IMG/VR virus record: IMGVR_UViG_3300032053_011941
Location: 1 to 52,061 of that record
Length of the DNA stretch: 52,061 bases
Source of the DNA: a virus
Reading direction: 5' to 3' (one strand)
Shown here: positions 39,437-48,755 of the stretch, piece by piece
How the letters are laid out: each line of letters opens with the position of its first letter
Numbering within the stretch: the stretch's first letter is position 1
Translations under genes and position numbers: made by a program
Notes under the pieces: generated by a model
What the model saw: the letters and a program-made list of their open reading frames with translations, nothing else
Told to the model about the DNA's origin: nothing
Database searches by the model: none

Positions 39437-42217
39437 ATGAGCAACGGTCCTTTTACTTCATATGCTCCCCCTGGTGTTTATACACGTACCATAACGGACA
39501 CTTCATTAGCTAATTTACTCGGTGAATTAAGAATACCATTAGTAATTGGTGTCGGACAAGAATATAATCTTGGAAGAGATATTGAAATGGTTCGTGGTTC
39601 TTCTGCAGTAGCAGATAATCTTGTAACAAATGAAGATGTATCTAGTCAATTTACTGGTGCTAATCTAAACTTTTTTGTTTCTAGATATCCAATAGTAACC
39701 GGTGATGGAATTGGACAAATTTCTTATGATCCGAAAGATGTTGTGGTTAGAGTTGATGGAGAAAAAGTTGAAGTAGCACAACTTCGTGGTGATACAGGAG
39801 AAGTTATTCTGGAAGTGATTCCGTATCAAGATTCTATAGTTAAGATAGATTATTATTTTAAAAGAACAGATACAAAAGTAGTAGATGAAAATCTTTCTGC
39901 ACAAGTTGATGGAACAAATAAAATATTCAAGACATTTAATAATCCAATAGTTGATGGAACAAATGGTGGTACAACTACAAACAATAAACTTGATGTTGTT
40001 GTCAAAGTTAATGATGCTGTAGTTGAAGTTGCAGAAGTTGATGGATTAGATGGTTTGGTTATATTAAAAGAAGCCCCAGCTATTAGTTCAAGTGTAAAAG
40101 TAACTTATTTTTACAATATGTGGCAAAATACTTATGATTTAACTCCACATCAGGGTATTGAAGTAATAAGATCAGTTGGAAATTCTCCTGGTAGAGCTAC
40201 ATATATTGAAGGAATAGATTTTATAATTCCCGAAACAAAAGATAGAATTGAATGGGGAAATGCTGCTATAATTTCAGCTGGAGTAATGACTCCCCAATAC
40301 GAGCCATTTGATTCAACTCAAACAATAGCTACTTTAATTGCTGATAGGATTTATTTAGAAAAAGCTAGTGGAAATGTTGATGGTTTAAATAAAGCATTTA
40401 TAATTTCTAATTTACCAACTGAAGGTACTGGTAGAGATAGATTAACAGATGATCCACAGTTTGTTAAAGCTTATATTGGAACAAATCCAACTGCAGCTTT
40501 ATTGGCTGGAGAAGTTACTGTTTCAAAAGTTGATGGTTCAAATAGAAGTATAGAACTTAAAGATGCACCAACAATTGGTAATGTTTATGTAACATATTAC
40601 ATGAACAGAATTGGTGATGATAAATTTACATTGAAAGTTGTACAAGAAGGTGGAGCTGGAATAGGTAAATATACAGTAACAAGTAGAGATAATGGTCAAT
40701 GTTCAAAAATACTTGAAAATTTAGGACTTTGTATTGTAGCAGATCCAGATTTTGCAAGTGATGGAATTACACTTATAACCCCATTAAAAACAACACCCGG
40801 ATATTCAATTACTGAAAGAATACAATTGAATTTTACATCAGCTACTAGATTTGTTGTTTCATCAAATGTATCAGGTGGTTCTGGTTCGGGTTCAACAAGT
40901 GAAGGTTGGATTGGCCAAACATATATTGATGCTGTGACTGGTGTAAGATTTACAATTCAAAGTGCTGATGGTGGAAGTGTTGATACAAATGTCAACTATG
41001 CACCCGGTGATAGACTTGTATTTGATGTTGAGCAAGGTGGTCAATTCATTGTTGGAACAGATGCTAATTATCAAATCCTAGGTATCTTTTTCATAGTATC
41101 AAATTTGACAGATACTAATGTAAATGATACATGTATTATTGATACATATGACAAAGCCGGAAATGAACCAAATGTTGGTGATTTTTATTATGTTACTTAT
41201 GAATATGAAAAAACAGATTATACTCCTAGAATATATTCAAAATTTGAAGATGTAGAAAAAAATTATGGAGTTTTATCAATAAAAAATAAGATAACTCTTG
41301 CAGCATGGCTTTTATTTATTAATGGTGCAAGAGCTATAGCTGTAAAACAAGTTTTAAGAGAACCAGATAAGGATAATGCCCCATCTTCTGCTTTTATTGA
41401 AGCTTTAGAAGAAGTTAAAACCCCATTAGAAGGTAATATTAAACCAGCAGTTATTTTGCCAATAACAACAGATGAAACTGTTTTGGAAGCTGCAAAATCT
41501 CATTGTGAAATTCAATCTTCAATGAGATATAGACAAGAAAGAATATGTTTTGCAGGTTTTCCAGTTGGTACAACTCCATATAGGTCAAAAGAAATTGCTG
41601 AATCTTTTGCTTCAGAAAGAATAATATTTTTATATCCTGATGGTGGAGTAATTGGAATCATTGATGAATATGGCGATGAAATAGAATATTTAGTTGATGG
41701 TTCATTTATTGCAGCAGCATTTACTGGTTTAAATGTAAGTCCCGCATATGATGTAGCAACTCCAATGACCCGTAAAAATATAATTGGGTTTAAGAGACTT
41801 AATAGAAGAATGGATGAAGTAACAATGGATGAAGTTGCTGCATCTGGTATAACAATTATTGAGGATTTAGATCCAAATATGAGAGTAAGACATGCAAGAA
41901 CAACCAAAGTAGCTGATGCATTACTTGGTGAATTAAATATAGTTACTATAATGGACTATGTTCAACAAGTAATGAGACAGAATCTTGATAAATTTATTGG
42001 AGTAAAATTCCTTCCAACTGTTTTGGAAGAAATTGAAACTGCAGTAGCAAGTGTTATGAAGGCTTTGATAAGTGCTGAAATTATTGTTGATTATAAAAAT
42101 ATTTCAGCAGTTCAAGATGAAGTAGCATCTGATATTGCAAGAGTATCATTAGCATATCGCCCAGTGTTCGCCCTTAACTACATAGTTGTGACCTTCAGTC
42201 TTCGGGCTAACTTATAG
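39437..42217 (+). CDS. Contractile tail sheath protein
   Basis: 926 residues, longer than T4 gp18 (659), with expanded N-terminal and middle domains. The opening FTSYAPPGVYTRTITDT is the usual sheath N-terminus. Repeated strands with VVVRVDGEKVEVAQ and VVKVNDAVVEVAEVDG fill residues 90-220. The conserved C-terminal core includes RHARTTKVADALLGELNIVT, DKFIGVKFLPTVLEEIETAV and RPVFALNYIVVTFSLRANL, the last strands of the sheath fold. AAAGGAGAAAATA precedes the ATG. The last 19 codons use G+C-rich synonyms, unlike the rest. A terminator follows. Confidence 0.85.
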   Translation: MSNGPFTSYAPPGVYTRTITDTSLANLLGELRIPLVIGVGQEYNLGRDIEMVRGSSAVADNLVTNEDVSSQFTGANLNFFVSRYPIVTGDGIGQISYDPKDVVVRVDGEKVEVAQLRGDTGEVILEVIPYQDSIVKIDYYFKRTDTKVVDENLSAQVDGTNKIFKTFNNPIVDGTNGGTTTNNKLDVVVKVNDAVVEVAEVDGLDGLVILKEAPAISSSVKVTYFYNMWQNTYDLTPHQGIEVIRSVGNSPGRATYIEGIDFIIPETKDRIEWGNAAIISAGVMTPQYEPFDSTQTIATLIADRIYLEKASGNVDGLNKAFIISNLPTEGTGRDRLTDDPQFVKAYIGTNPTAALLAGEVTVSKVDGSNRSIELKDAPTIGNVYVTYYMNRIGDDKFTLKVVQEGGAGIGKYTVTSRDNGQCSKILENLGLCIVADPDFASDGITLITPLKTTPGYSITERIQLNFTSATRFVVSSNVSGGSGSGSTSEGWIGQTYIDAVTGVRFTIQSADGGSVDTNVNYAPGDRLVFDVEQGGQFIVGTDANYQILGIFFIVSNLTDTNVNDTCIIDTYDKAGNEPNVGDFYYVTYEYEKTDYTPRIYSKFEDVEKNYGVLSIKNKITLAAWLLFINGARAIAVKQVLREPDKDNAPSSAFIEALEEVKTPLEGNIKPAVILPITTDETVLEAAKSHCEIQSSMRYRQERICFAGFPVGTTPYRSKEIAESFASERIIFLYPDGGVIGIIDEYGDEIEYLVDGSFIAAAFTGLNVSPAYDVATPMTRKNIIGFKRLNRRMDEVTMDEVAASGITIIEDLDPNMRVRHARTTKVADALLGELNIVTIMDYVQQVMRQNLDKFIGVKFLPTVLEEIETAVASVMKALISAEIIVDYKNISAVQDEVASDIARVSLAYRPVFALNYIVVTFSLRANL

Positions 42218-42269
42218 TATTTGGTTGCAATAACTTATAACTTATTTTTTTATTAAAAAAATAAAGTTT

Positions 42270-42321
42270 AAAAGCTCTGATTTTTATGATATTATAAAAT
42301 TATAAAATCAGAGCTTTTTTT
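42270..42321 (+). terminator. Intrinsic terminator after the sheath gene
   Basis: AAAAGCTCTGATTTT pairs with AAAATCAGAGCTTTT (15 bp, A+T-rich loop) and ends in seven T's. The next ATG follows immediately. Confidence 0.85.
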
Positions 42322-43355
42322 ATGGATGAAGAATTTGTTATTTGTTTAGAACGCAGCCAAAAATTTCAAAGTTTAGTTACTCATTTACCAAAACATAACA
42401 TTACAATAGCTGAGTATAGAAAAAAATATGGTGTGGATGTTTTGATTAGATCAATTGAGTTAACCAAAAGAAGATCTTTGGCTCGTAAAAATAGAAAAGG
42501 AACTACCGGAAAAGGTGAGACAAAGATTATAAGATGCCCAATTTGTAGTTGTGAACACACCGTATCAAAATTTTTTGCTTTAAAAATGCATGATCCAAGA
42601 TGTAAATATTGTAAAGATAAAGTTTATAAAAAAGAACAAGATGAAAAATTTAATGGCCTTTCTGAACCAGAAGATTATGTAATATGTAGAGAGTGCGGTA
42701 AAAAGCTGAAAATTTAACAACACACATTAATATTTATCATCCTGGTTATAGACAAAAATATCCAGATTCATTTGTAGTTTCTTTAAGATGTAATACACGG
42801 GGTAGAAAAAATGATGTTATAAAAAAGTCTGAACTTTTAAAATTTGCATTAAAAAATGGAAAAATTTCTATTGGAAAAGCAATAGCGAAATTTAAATGTT
42901 CAAGAAATATTATAAAAAGAGAATGTAAAAGACATAAATTAAAAACATTTAATAGAAATGTTAAACAAACTATTTGTTTAGAAATAATATCAAAAGCATT
43001 GGGTATGTTGCCTTATAAACAAGAATGGACATCAAAAAATTTTAAATCAAATGTAAATAGACCATTTAGATTTGATGGTTATTTTCAAGATTTAAAATTA
43101 ATTGTAGAATTTAATGGATATCAACATTATGTTTTTCCAAATGTTTGGATTAAACACAAAAAAGATTTTTTAGAATTAAAAAATAGAGATAAGATAAAAG
43201 AGGAAATGGTTAAAAAATTTGGTAATTATCTTTATTTAAAAATACAAGAAAATGAGTCTTATGATAATATTAAATATATAAAAAAACGATTAGAAGAAAT
43301 TGGTGTTAATATAAGTGGAATTAAATATGATTTATCAAAAAATAATAATTATTAA
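42322..43355 (+). pseudogene. Frameshifted homing endonuclease between sheath and tube genes
   Basis: The first frame (to 42717) begins MDEEFVICLERSQKFQ and carries a zinc finger CPICSCEHTV and CRECGKK; the +1 frame continues without gap as AENLTTHINIYHPGYRQKYP, a ROS/MucR-type CxxC...HxxxH pattern, and goes on to FRFDGYFQDLKLIVEFNGYQ and HY, the PD-(D/E)xK/Vsr-like core of group-I-type homing endonucleases. One extra A in the AAAAA run near 42701 restores the full 345-residue protein. So this is one gene with a frameshift, real or from sequencing. No good ribosome-binding site. Confidence 0.7.
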
Positions 43356-43385
43356 TTTTTATAAAGTATATAAAGGAGAAATAAC

Positions 43386-44015
43386 ATGGCTGTAAGAGAT
43401 CAACAAAGCTATATATTTCAGGGAGGAGCTAACAAGCAAGGTGCTGTTTCTCCTAATACCCGGGTTATTCATAGCACAAAAACAAGAGTTTATTCATATG
43501 ATCCTAATGAAGGTACTAAGACAACTCAAATTGGAGTAATTAGTACTTTTAATCCAACTCATTCTAGAGCAGCTGAAGCAGTTAGGGGAATAGGTTTTGG
43601 TGATCAAATTGCAGAACTTGTACCAGCTGTATCAGAACCAATTACTATTTCAGTTGATAGAGCAGCTCTTTATATGAGCAATGTTATGCAAGCTTTTGGT
43701 TATAATGGTGGTATTGATGGGCTTGTTAGAAGTTTAAAACATCATAAATGGCCATTTGACGTAAAACAAGAAATTGCATTTAGTGAATTAACCGATAATG
43801 GTGGTTCATCTGCAGCTAGATCGGCTTTTAATGCTTTGATTACTTGGTTTGAAGCTTGCTGGTTAACTGATTATAACTATTCGGTAACAAGTGATGGAGC
43901 TGTAGTTACAGAATCAGCAACAGTATCAGTAACGGATATTCATGATGGAGTTTCTAGATTATTTGAAGGTACAGATACAGGTAATGCTTTTAAAAGCAAA
44001 CGATTATATTTATAA
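43386..44015 (+). CDS. Tail tube protein
   Basis: 209 residues. MAVRDQQSYIFQGGANKQGA and then DQIAELVPAVSEPITISVDR and SVTDIHDGVSRLFEGTDTGN fit the T4 gp19-type tube family, which makes the inner tube sheathed by the preceding protein. AAAGGAGAAATAAC precedes ATG. It is separated from the sheath only by the broken endonuclease and is followed by a strong terminator, so it may be transcribed separately at high level. Confidence 0.75.
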   Translation: MAVRDQQSYIFQGGANKQGAVSPNTRVIHSTKTRVYSYDPNEGTKTTQIGVISTFNPTHSRAAEAVRGIGFGDQIAELVPAVSEPITISVDRAALYMSNVMQAFGYNGGIDGLVRSLKHHKWPFDVKQEIAFSELTDNGGSSAARSAFNALITWFEACWLTDYNYSVTSDGAVVTESATVSVTDIHDGVSRLFEGTDTGNAFKSKRLYL

Positions 44016-44060
44016 TCTGAATATCTATAGAATAATCGGATTTTAATTCTAGTTTATTTT

Positions 44061-44098
44061 AAGTGGGATAAAGTAGTAATATACTTTATCCCATTTTT
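44061..44098 (+). terminator. Intrinsic terminator after the tube gene
   Basis: A 12-bp perfect stem, TGGGATAAAGTA with TACTTTATCCCA, loop GTAATA, followed by TTTTTG. Confidence 0.9.
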
Positions 44099-44142
44099 GT
44101 TTATCCAGTAGATTAAGAATTAAAACAAGTGATTTGTACATA

Positions 44143-44155
44143 TTAAAAGTGGAAT
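44143..44155 (+). promoter_or_regulatory. Promoter-like motif, copy 10 (TTAAAAGTGGAAT)
   Basis: Exact AAAAGTGGAAT at 44145-44155, after the tube terminator and 54 bases before the next ATG. Confidence 0.65.
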
Positions 44156-44209
44156 AAAAATTTTAGATTTAATATTTAACTTAAAAATGTAAATTGAGGA
44201 GATTATATA

Positions 44210-44842
44210 ATGGAAAAATTAGATAAGATTTTATCGTCTATTCAAGAACTTAAAAAAGTAGATAAAATAAAAGAAGTTGATTTAGGTGAAGTAAAGCTAA
44301 AAATTAAAGTTATAACTGTTGAAGATGAAATTGAATCTCATTTATTTGCTAAAGAGTATTCACAAAAATATTCTGAAAAAGATAGAGGATATGTATATAT
44401 TCAAAAATTAAAACAAGAAGTTTCTATTAGAAGTATAATTGAAATTAACGATACAAAATTTGAATATGATTCTTCCGAAGAAAAAGAAAGAATAATTACG
44501 GCATTACGTTCTATTTTTAAAGTTAATGTCAGTGAATCAATAATTCATCTTATTTATGATGCACATAATGTTTTGATGCAATCTTATGGCACAAATTTAA
44601 ATGTTGATATAGAAGATTTTTTAGAAGATGAAATATTGAAAGAAAAAATTAAAGAAACTAAAGAAGAAGAAAAGAAGGAAACTCTTAAAGTAGAAGATAA
44701 TCCAAAATCAGAAGAAGAAATAAAAAAGAATAATCAAACTATTGAAAAAGAATTTGATACAAAAGTTGAAGATGGAAAAGTAATTGTAACTGCTAAAAAA
44801 GAAATTAGTGATATTAAAAAAGAATTAGAAGCCTCTAAATAA
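44210..44842 (+). CDS. Tail assembly chaperone-position protein 1
   Basis: 210 residues between the tube and tape-measure genes, the place of tail assembly chaperones in myoviruses. GAGGAG precedes ATG. The N-terminal domain (VDLGEVKLKIKVITVEDEIE, SIRSIIEINDTKFEYDSSEE) is alpha/beta; from residue 140 the protein is almost entirely Lys/Glu. Unlike many phages, it is not joined to the next gene by a frameshift; instead a hairpin overlaps its stop. Confidence 0.55.
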   Translation: MEKLDKILSSIQELKKVDKIKEVDLGEVKLKIKVITVEDEIESHLFAKEYSQKYSEKDRGYVYIQKLKQEVSIRSIIEINDTKFEYDSSEEKERIITALRSIFKVNVSESIIHLIYDAHNVLMQSYGTNLNVDIEDFLEDEILKEKIKETKEEEKKETLKVEDNPKSEEEIKKNNQTIEKEFDTKVEDGKVIVTAKKEISDIKKELEASK

Positions 44843-44858
44843 TTTTAGGAGGCTTTTT
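44829..44858 (+). terminator. Hairpin overlapping a stop codon and sequestering the next ribosome-binding site
   Basis: AAGCCTCTAAA pairs with TTTAGGAGGCTT (one bulged G) around a 4-nt loop and runs into five T's. The 3' arm contains AGGAGG, the ribosome-binding site of the GTG that follows at once. It may terminate part of transcription or gate translation. Confidence 0.7.
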
Positions 44859-45842
44859 GTGTTTAAGATAGAACAATTATTATTTAAAGGTTTTGTAACT
44901 AGAAAAATATGTATTAATAATAATATTATAATATTTAAATCTTTAAATCAAAAAGAAATAGAAGAAATAGAAGAAAATTGTAGTAAAGATAGAAAAAGTA
45001 TTGTATATAATATTATTTATTCTATTTATAAAATTAATTCGATTAATGTATTGCCTTTTAGAAATGAATATATAAATGAATTATATGATGATGTTTCTAA
45101 ATGGAATTTATATGTAATTGATAAAGTAATTTCTGTAATAAATTCGATTTCGGATTATGTAAATGGAAAAGCATATGAAGATTTTAAAAAATATTTAGAT
45201 ACAGAAACAAGTAAAGAAAAATTTTTAATATTTGAAAAAAGCAAAGAATCATTAAATGATACAAGACTTACATCTATTAACGGAACAGAATATTTAGGAT
45301 TCAATGTTTTTCAAGAAGCTTGGATAAAATTAAATTCAATAATAAAATCAAATGAAGATTTCAAAGAGAGATGGGAATTAGTAAAATTTATTTGTACTCT
45401 AATAAATCCAAGAGCAATGAAAAAAGTAGATTTAGATGAAAAAGTAGAACCAGGAGTACAAACAATTGGAAGTGCTAATTTTTGCAGTGATTTTTCCACT
45501 CGAGAAGGTCTAGTAAAAGAAATGTATAGACAGATTAGAGGAGAAAAAGATATCCATGATGTTATAGTTGAAAAATATGAAAAAGCCGTTGTAGATGAAA
45601 TTAATAAGAAGACAGATATTGAAAAAATAAAAAGTGAAGAAAAAGCAAAAACATTAGATTTAGAAAAAGGTGAAATAACTTCTGAATCAAGAATTGTAGA
45701 TGTACATGAATTAAATGAAATGGTTCATAAAAGAAGCGAAAGATTAAATAACGCAAAAATAGAAATGAAAAATAAAGATAAGAATGTTGTTAATAAAGAG
45801 TTAAAAGAATTCAAGGAAAAACGTAAAAATGCCAAAAACTAG
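44859..45842 (+). CDS. Tail assembly chaperone-position protein 2 (GTG start)
   Basis: 327 residues. N-terminal alpha/beta segment (KIEQLLFKGFVTRKICINNN), then a helical region, EERWEL-like (FKERWELVKFICTLINPRAM) and a long charged coiled-coil tail. It lies directly before the tape measure gene and overlaps it by 14 bases. The GTG is right after the T-run of the hairpin. Role inferred from position. Confidence 0.5.
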   Translation: MFKIEQLLFKGFVTRKICINNNIIIFKSLNQKEIEEIEENCSKDRKSIVYNIIYSIYKINSINVLPFRNEYINELYDDVSKWNLYVIDKVISVINSISDYVNGKAYEDFKKYLDTETSKEKFLIFEKSKESLNDTRLTSINGTEYLGFNVFQEAWIKLNSIIKSNEDFKERWELVKFICTLINPRAMKKVDLDEKVEPGVQTIGSANFCSDFSTREGLVKEMYRQIRGEKDIHDVIVEKYEKAVVDEINKKTDIEKIKSEEKAKTLDLEKGEITSESRIVDVHELNEMVHKRSERLNNAKIEMKNKDKNVVNKELKEFKEKRKNAKN

Positions 45843-48753
45843 TTCTGAACATTTTATAAAATATGATTCTACTCTTAAGGAAGAAATAAGGAAAGTAAAT
45901 GATTGGGGTAAAGCTATTGAATTAGTTTCTAAAGTTAAACTTGAAGATCTTGATAAAGCATTTAAAAAAATAAAGAAAGAATCTATAACTTCATCAATAA
46001 AAGAAGCTGTAAGAGATGCAAGTGAAGAATTAGAAAAACTTCATAGAGAATTAGCTGTAAAAGCAGCTGTTCCTTTTGATGAAGAAGAAAGATTAGAAAA
46101 TATAAAGCAAATAGAAGAATTAGAAGCTAAAATAGAAAATTATCATAAATTATTTACTAAAGATAAAAGTGGAAGAGAAATAAGAGTCATAAATAAAGAA
46201 CATATACAAGAAGCTTATGATATGGCTCTTGAGTATCAAGATAAACTTCAACAAAGAATTAAAGACGATGAAGATAATATAGAGGAAATGAGAGAAGTAT
46301 TGGGTACTAAATTTGATAAAAAAATTAGAAAATTAGAAAAAAAGAGATATAAAGAACAATTGTCAAATGCTGTTAAAATAGAAAAAATGAGATTATCTAA
46401 AAGAGAACTCTTGATTAGACATGGATTTAAAGAAAGTGAAGCCGAAAAAGAATCGTTAAGATGGCTTAAAGAAAAACAAAAATTAGCTGGAGTTGGTTGG
46501 AGAGGAAAAGCTAGAGAACTTGCAACATCCACGAAAGAATCAAAAGTTGTTCAAGGAACAATGAATATTTTAAGTGAAACCCTATCTAAATTATCTGTTC
46601 CACTTGCAGCTTTTGCTGGTATTGGTGGGCTTATAGCTATGTTAATTGATGCTCATTCAAAAATGAAAAAAATAACTGGAGATTTTATATCAGCGGAACA
46701 AGCAAGTGGTGAATGGATAGATGCTTTAGAAGATCCCGCTAGTCACATAGAAGAACTTAATAAAGCAACTGCTAAAACCAATGAATTATTTTGGGAATTT
46801 GGGATAACAGCAGAAGATAACAATGAAATTCTTAAAGAACTTGGACAAGCTGGAGTTAGAGTTCATGGACAAATTGTTGGTGCTAATAAAGAGCTTGTAA
46901 AAACTATATCCGTTATGTCTGGAGTTACGGGTGAATCTTTACAACAAGTTTCAAGTACAGTTGGTGATTGGATGAAAAATCTTAATATGAATGTTAACCA
47001 AGTTCATGATTCTTTTGCTGAATTAGCAACAGATGCAAGTAAAAGTGGTATTGGCGTTAATAGATTTATTTCAACAATTCAAAGTGCTTCATCTTCAATG
47101 TCATTATTTGGGCAACATGTAATAGAAGATTCCATACTTTTAAAAAATATGGCAAGAACAGGTGTTCTTGGTGGTAAAGATTTAGTTGAAGCTTTTGAAA
47201 GAATGAGAAATTCTACTAAAAGTATGTCACGAGAAAATAAAATATTTTTATTCCAAATTCCAAAAATGCGAGAAGAAGCTTTAAGAATGTTTAGTGATGA
47301 AATGAGTGAGCGAGAAAGTAATTTTGAGTCACTTAAAAAAGCTGGTCGAAATCAAATAATGGAAAATAGAACACAATTAGAAGCTCAAGGAAAAAATGTA
47401 GAAAATTTGCAAAAAGAATATGATAATTTAATGGAAACTTTAAAAGCAGGTGGTAATATAGAACCACAATTATCAAAACTTACAGAAGCAATGCCAGAAA
47501 TAGGTGATTCTATTAAAAATGTGAGAACAGCTTATGCAGAAGTTTCTTTATTTTCTAAAAAATTAAAATCAGCAAAAGGTGGAGATATTTTTGGTTTTGA
47601 ACAAGCTATGGATTTTTTATCCGATGCTAAGAAATTGAAAATGATTGTTAAAAACATAAAATTAATGTTTGGAGTTGATAATTTAAATGAACTAGCCGGA
47701 GCTAATAGAGTTGTTGTAGATGAAATGCTTAAAAAATATGATCAAAATATAGATGAATTATCAAAAATGGAAGAAGGACAAAAACAATTGGGTAAAACGT
47801 TAGATGATATGTTTGATCAACAAGATAAAGATGGAAAGTTAAATGAAAATTTGCCATTGACATATAAAAAATTAGTTGATCTTGGAAAAGCAGGAAAAAC
47901 TGCTAGTAGAACATTAGAGGATGTAATTAAAAATGGGTTTGAAACTTTAGAAAATAAAATTATAAATTTAATTACTTTTTTAGATACAGCTAAAATTGCT
48001 GGAATACGAGTTTTTGGTGGTGGGGCTAAGAAAAAATTTGAAACAGATTCAGCAACATTTAAAGAAGGATTACAAAAAAATAAAGATGAATTAATAGAAA
48101 TAAGTAAAGCTATTGAAAATAATAGTAATAAAATAGAGGGAATGAAAAAAGCTGGTGAAAAACCAGAAGAAATAAAAAAGTATGAAGTTGCTAATGAAGA
48201 ATTAAAAAAAGAATATAATAAAGCCGGAGGAAAAATCCAAGAGGGTATAGATAAATTAAATAAAGATTTAAGTGAAATACAAAAAACGAGTGTTAATGAT
48301 TATAAAAAAGTAGTGCTTAGTCAATCAGAGGGGTTTTTTGATTGGTTTTTAAAATCAACTACAAGTATTAATGACAATCTTCTAGAAATAGAAGATAAAA
48401 TAGCCGAGGATTTATCAAGTAGTGATAAATGGTATAAAAAAATAGTTGGTAAGTATATGAAATTTGAAAAGAAGATGAGACCAAAAGACATGCTTGAAAG
48501 AGCTGGAGGAGTATTTGGAGAACAAGCCGAAAGTGAAAAAATGCTTGAAGAACAAAAGAAAAGATATGAAATTATAAATACAAAAAGAATAGTAAAAATA
48601 GCTGAAGAAACAAAAAAAGAATCAACAATTAAAGAACCAAATACTGAAAAATTAGTTATGGCACTTGGTTGGGCTATTGATAAATTAGTGGGATTAATAC
48701 CATCCGTTGTAAAGAAAAAAGTTGCGGAACATTCCTATTTAAATAAAGGTTAA
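45829..48753 (+). CDS. Tape measure protein
   Basis: 974 residues, the longest gene here. Coiled coils from residue 30 to 240 (EELEKLHRELAVKAAVPFDE, DDEDNIEEMREVLG) are followed by a hydrophobic segment LSVPLAAFAGIGGLIAMLID near 253-272, a phage tape-measure-type SGVTGESLQQVSSTV region (about 365) and LFGQHVIEDSILLKNMARTG, as in TP901-type tape measures. More coiled coil follows to the end. It sets tail length and is threaded with DNA into the cell. AAAAAAC overlap with the previous gene. Confidence 0.85.
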   Translation: MPKTSSEHFIKYDSTLKEEIRKVNDWGKAIELVSKVKLEDLDKAFKKIKKESITSSIKEAVRDASEELEKLHRELAVKAAVPFDEEERLENIKQIEELEAKIENYHKLFTKDKSGREIRVINKEHIQEAYDMALEYQDKLQQRIKDDEDNIEEMREVLGTKFDKKIRKLEKKRYKEQLSNAVKIEKMRLSKRELLIRHGFKESEAEKESLRWLKEKQKLAGVGWRGKARELATSTKESKVVQGTMNILSETLSKLSVPLAAFAGIGGLIAMLIDAHSKMKKITGDFISAEQASGEWIDALEDPASHIEELNKATAKTNELFWEFGITAEDNNEILKELGQAGVRVHGQIVGANKELVKTISVMSGVTGESLQQVSSTVGDWMKNLNMNVNQVHDSFAELATDASKSGIGVNRFISTIQSASSSMSLFGQHVIEDSILLKNMARTGVLGGKDLVEAFERMRNSTKSMSRENKIFLFQIPKMREEALRMFSDEMSERESNFESLKKAGRNQIMENRTQLEAQGKNVENLQKEYDNLMETLKAGGNIEPQLSKLTEAMPEIGDSIKNVRTAYAEVSLFSKKLKSAKGGDIFGFEQAMDFLSDAKKLKMIVKNIKLMFGVDNLNELAGANRVVVDEMLKKYDQNIDELSKMEEGQKQLGKTLDDMFDQQDKDGKLNENLPLTYKKLVDLGKAGKTASRTLEDVIKNGFETLENKIINLITFLDTAKIAGIRVFGGGAKKKFETDSATFKEGLQKNKDELIEISKAIENNSNKIEGMKKAGEKPEEIKKYEVANEELKKEYNKAGGKIQEGIDKLNKDLSEIQKTSVNDYKKVVLSQSEGFFDWFLKSTTSINDNLLEIEDKIAEDLSSSDKWYKKIVGKYMKFEKKMRPKDMLERAGGVFGEQAESEKMLEEQKKRYEIINTKRIVKIAEETKKESTIKEPNTEKLVMALGWAIDKLVGLIPSVVKKKVAEHSYLNKG

Positions 48754-48755
48754 TT

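Noticed and set aside
41512-41907. 131-residue - strand ORF inside the sheath gene
   Set aside because: Shadow of the conserved sheath C-terminal core; no start signals.
42690-42720. Programmed frameshift in the endonuclease gene
   Set aside because: Only a five-A run without a visible stimulator or internal ribosome-binding site; mutation or read error is simpler, though not excluded.
42218-43385. Group I intron around the broken endonuclease
   Set aside because: The sheath gene ends with a proper stop and conserved C-terminus before it, and the tube gene starts afresh with its own ribosome-binding site, so there is no split exon; a free-standing gene is simpler.
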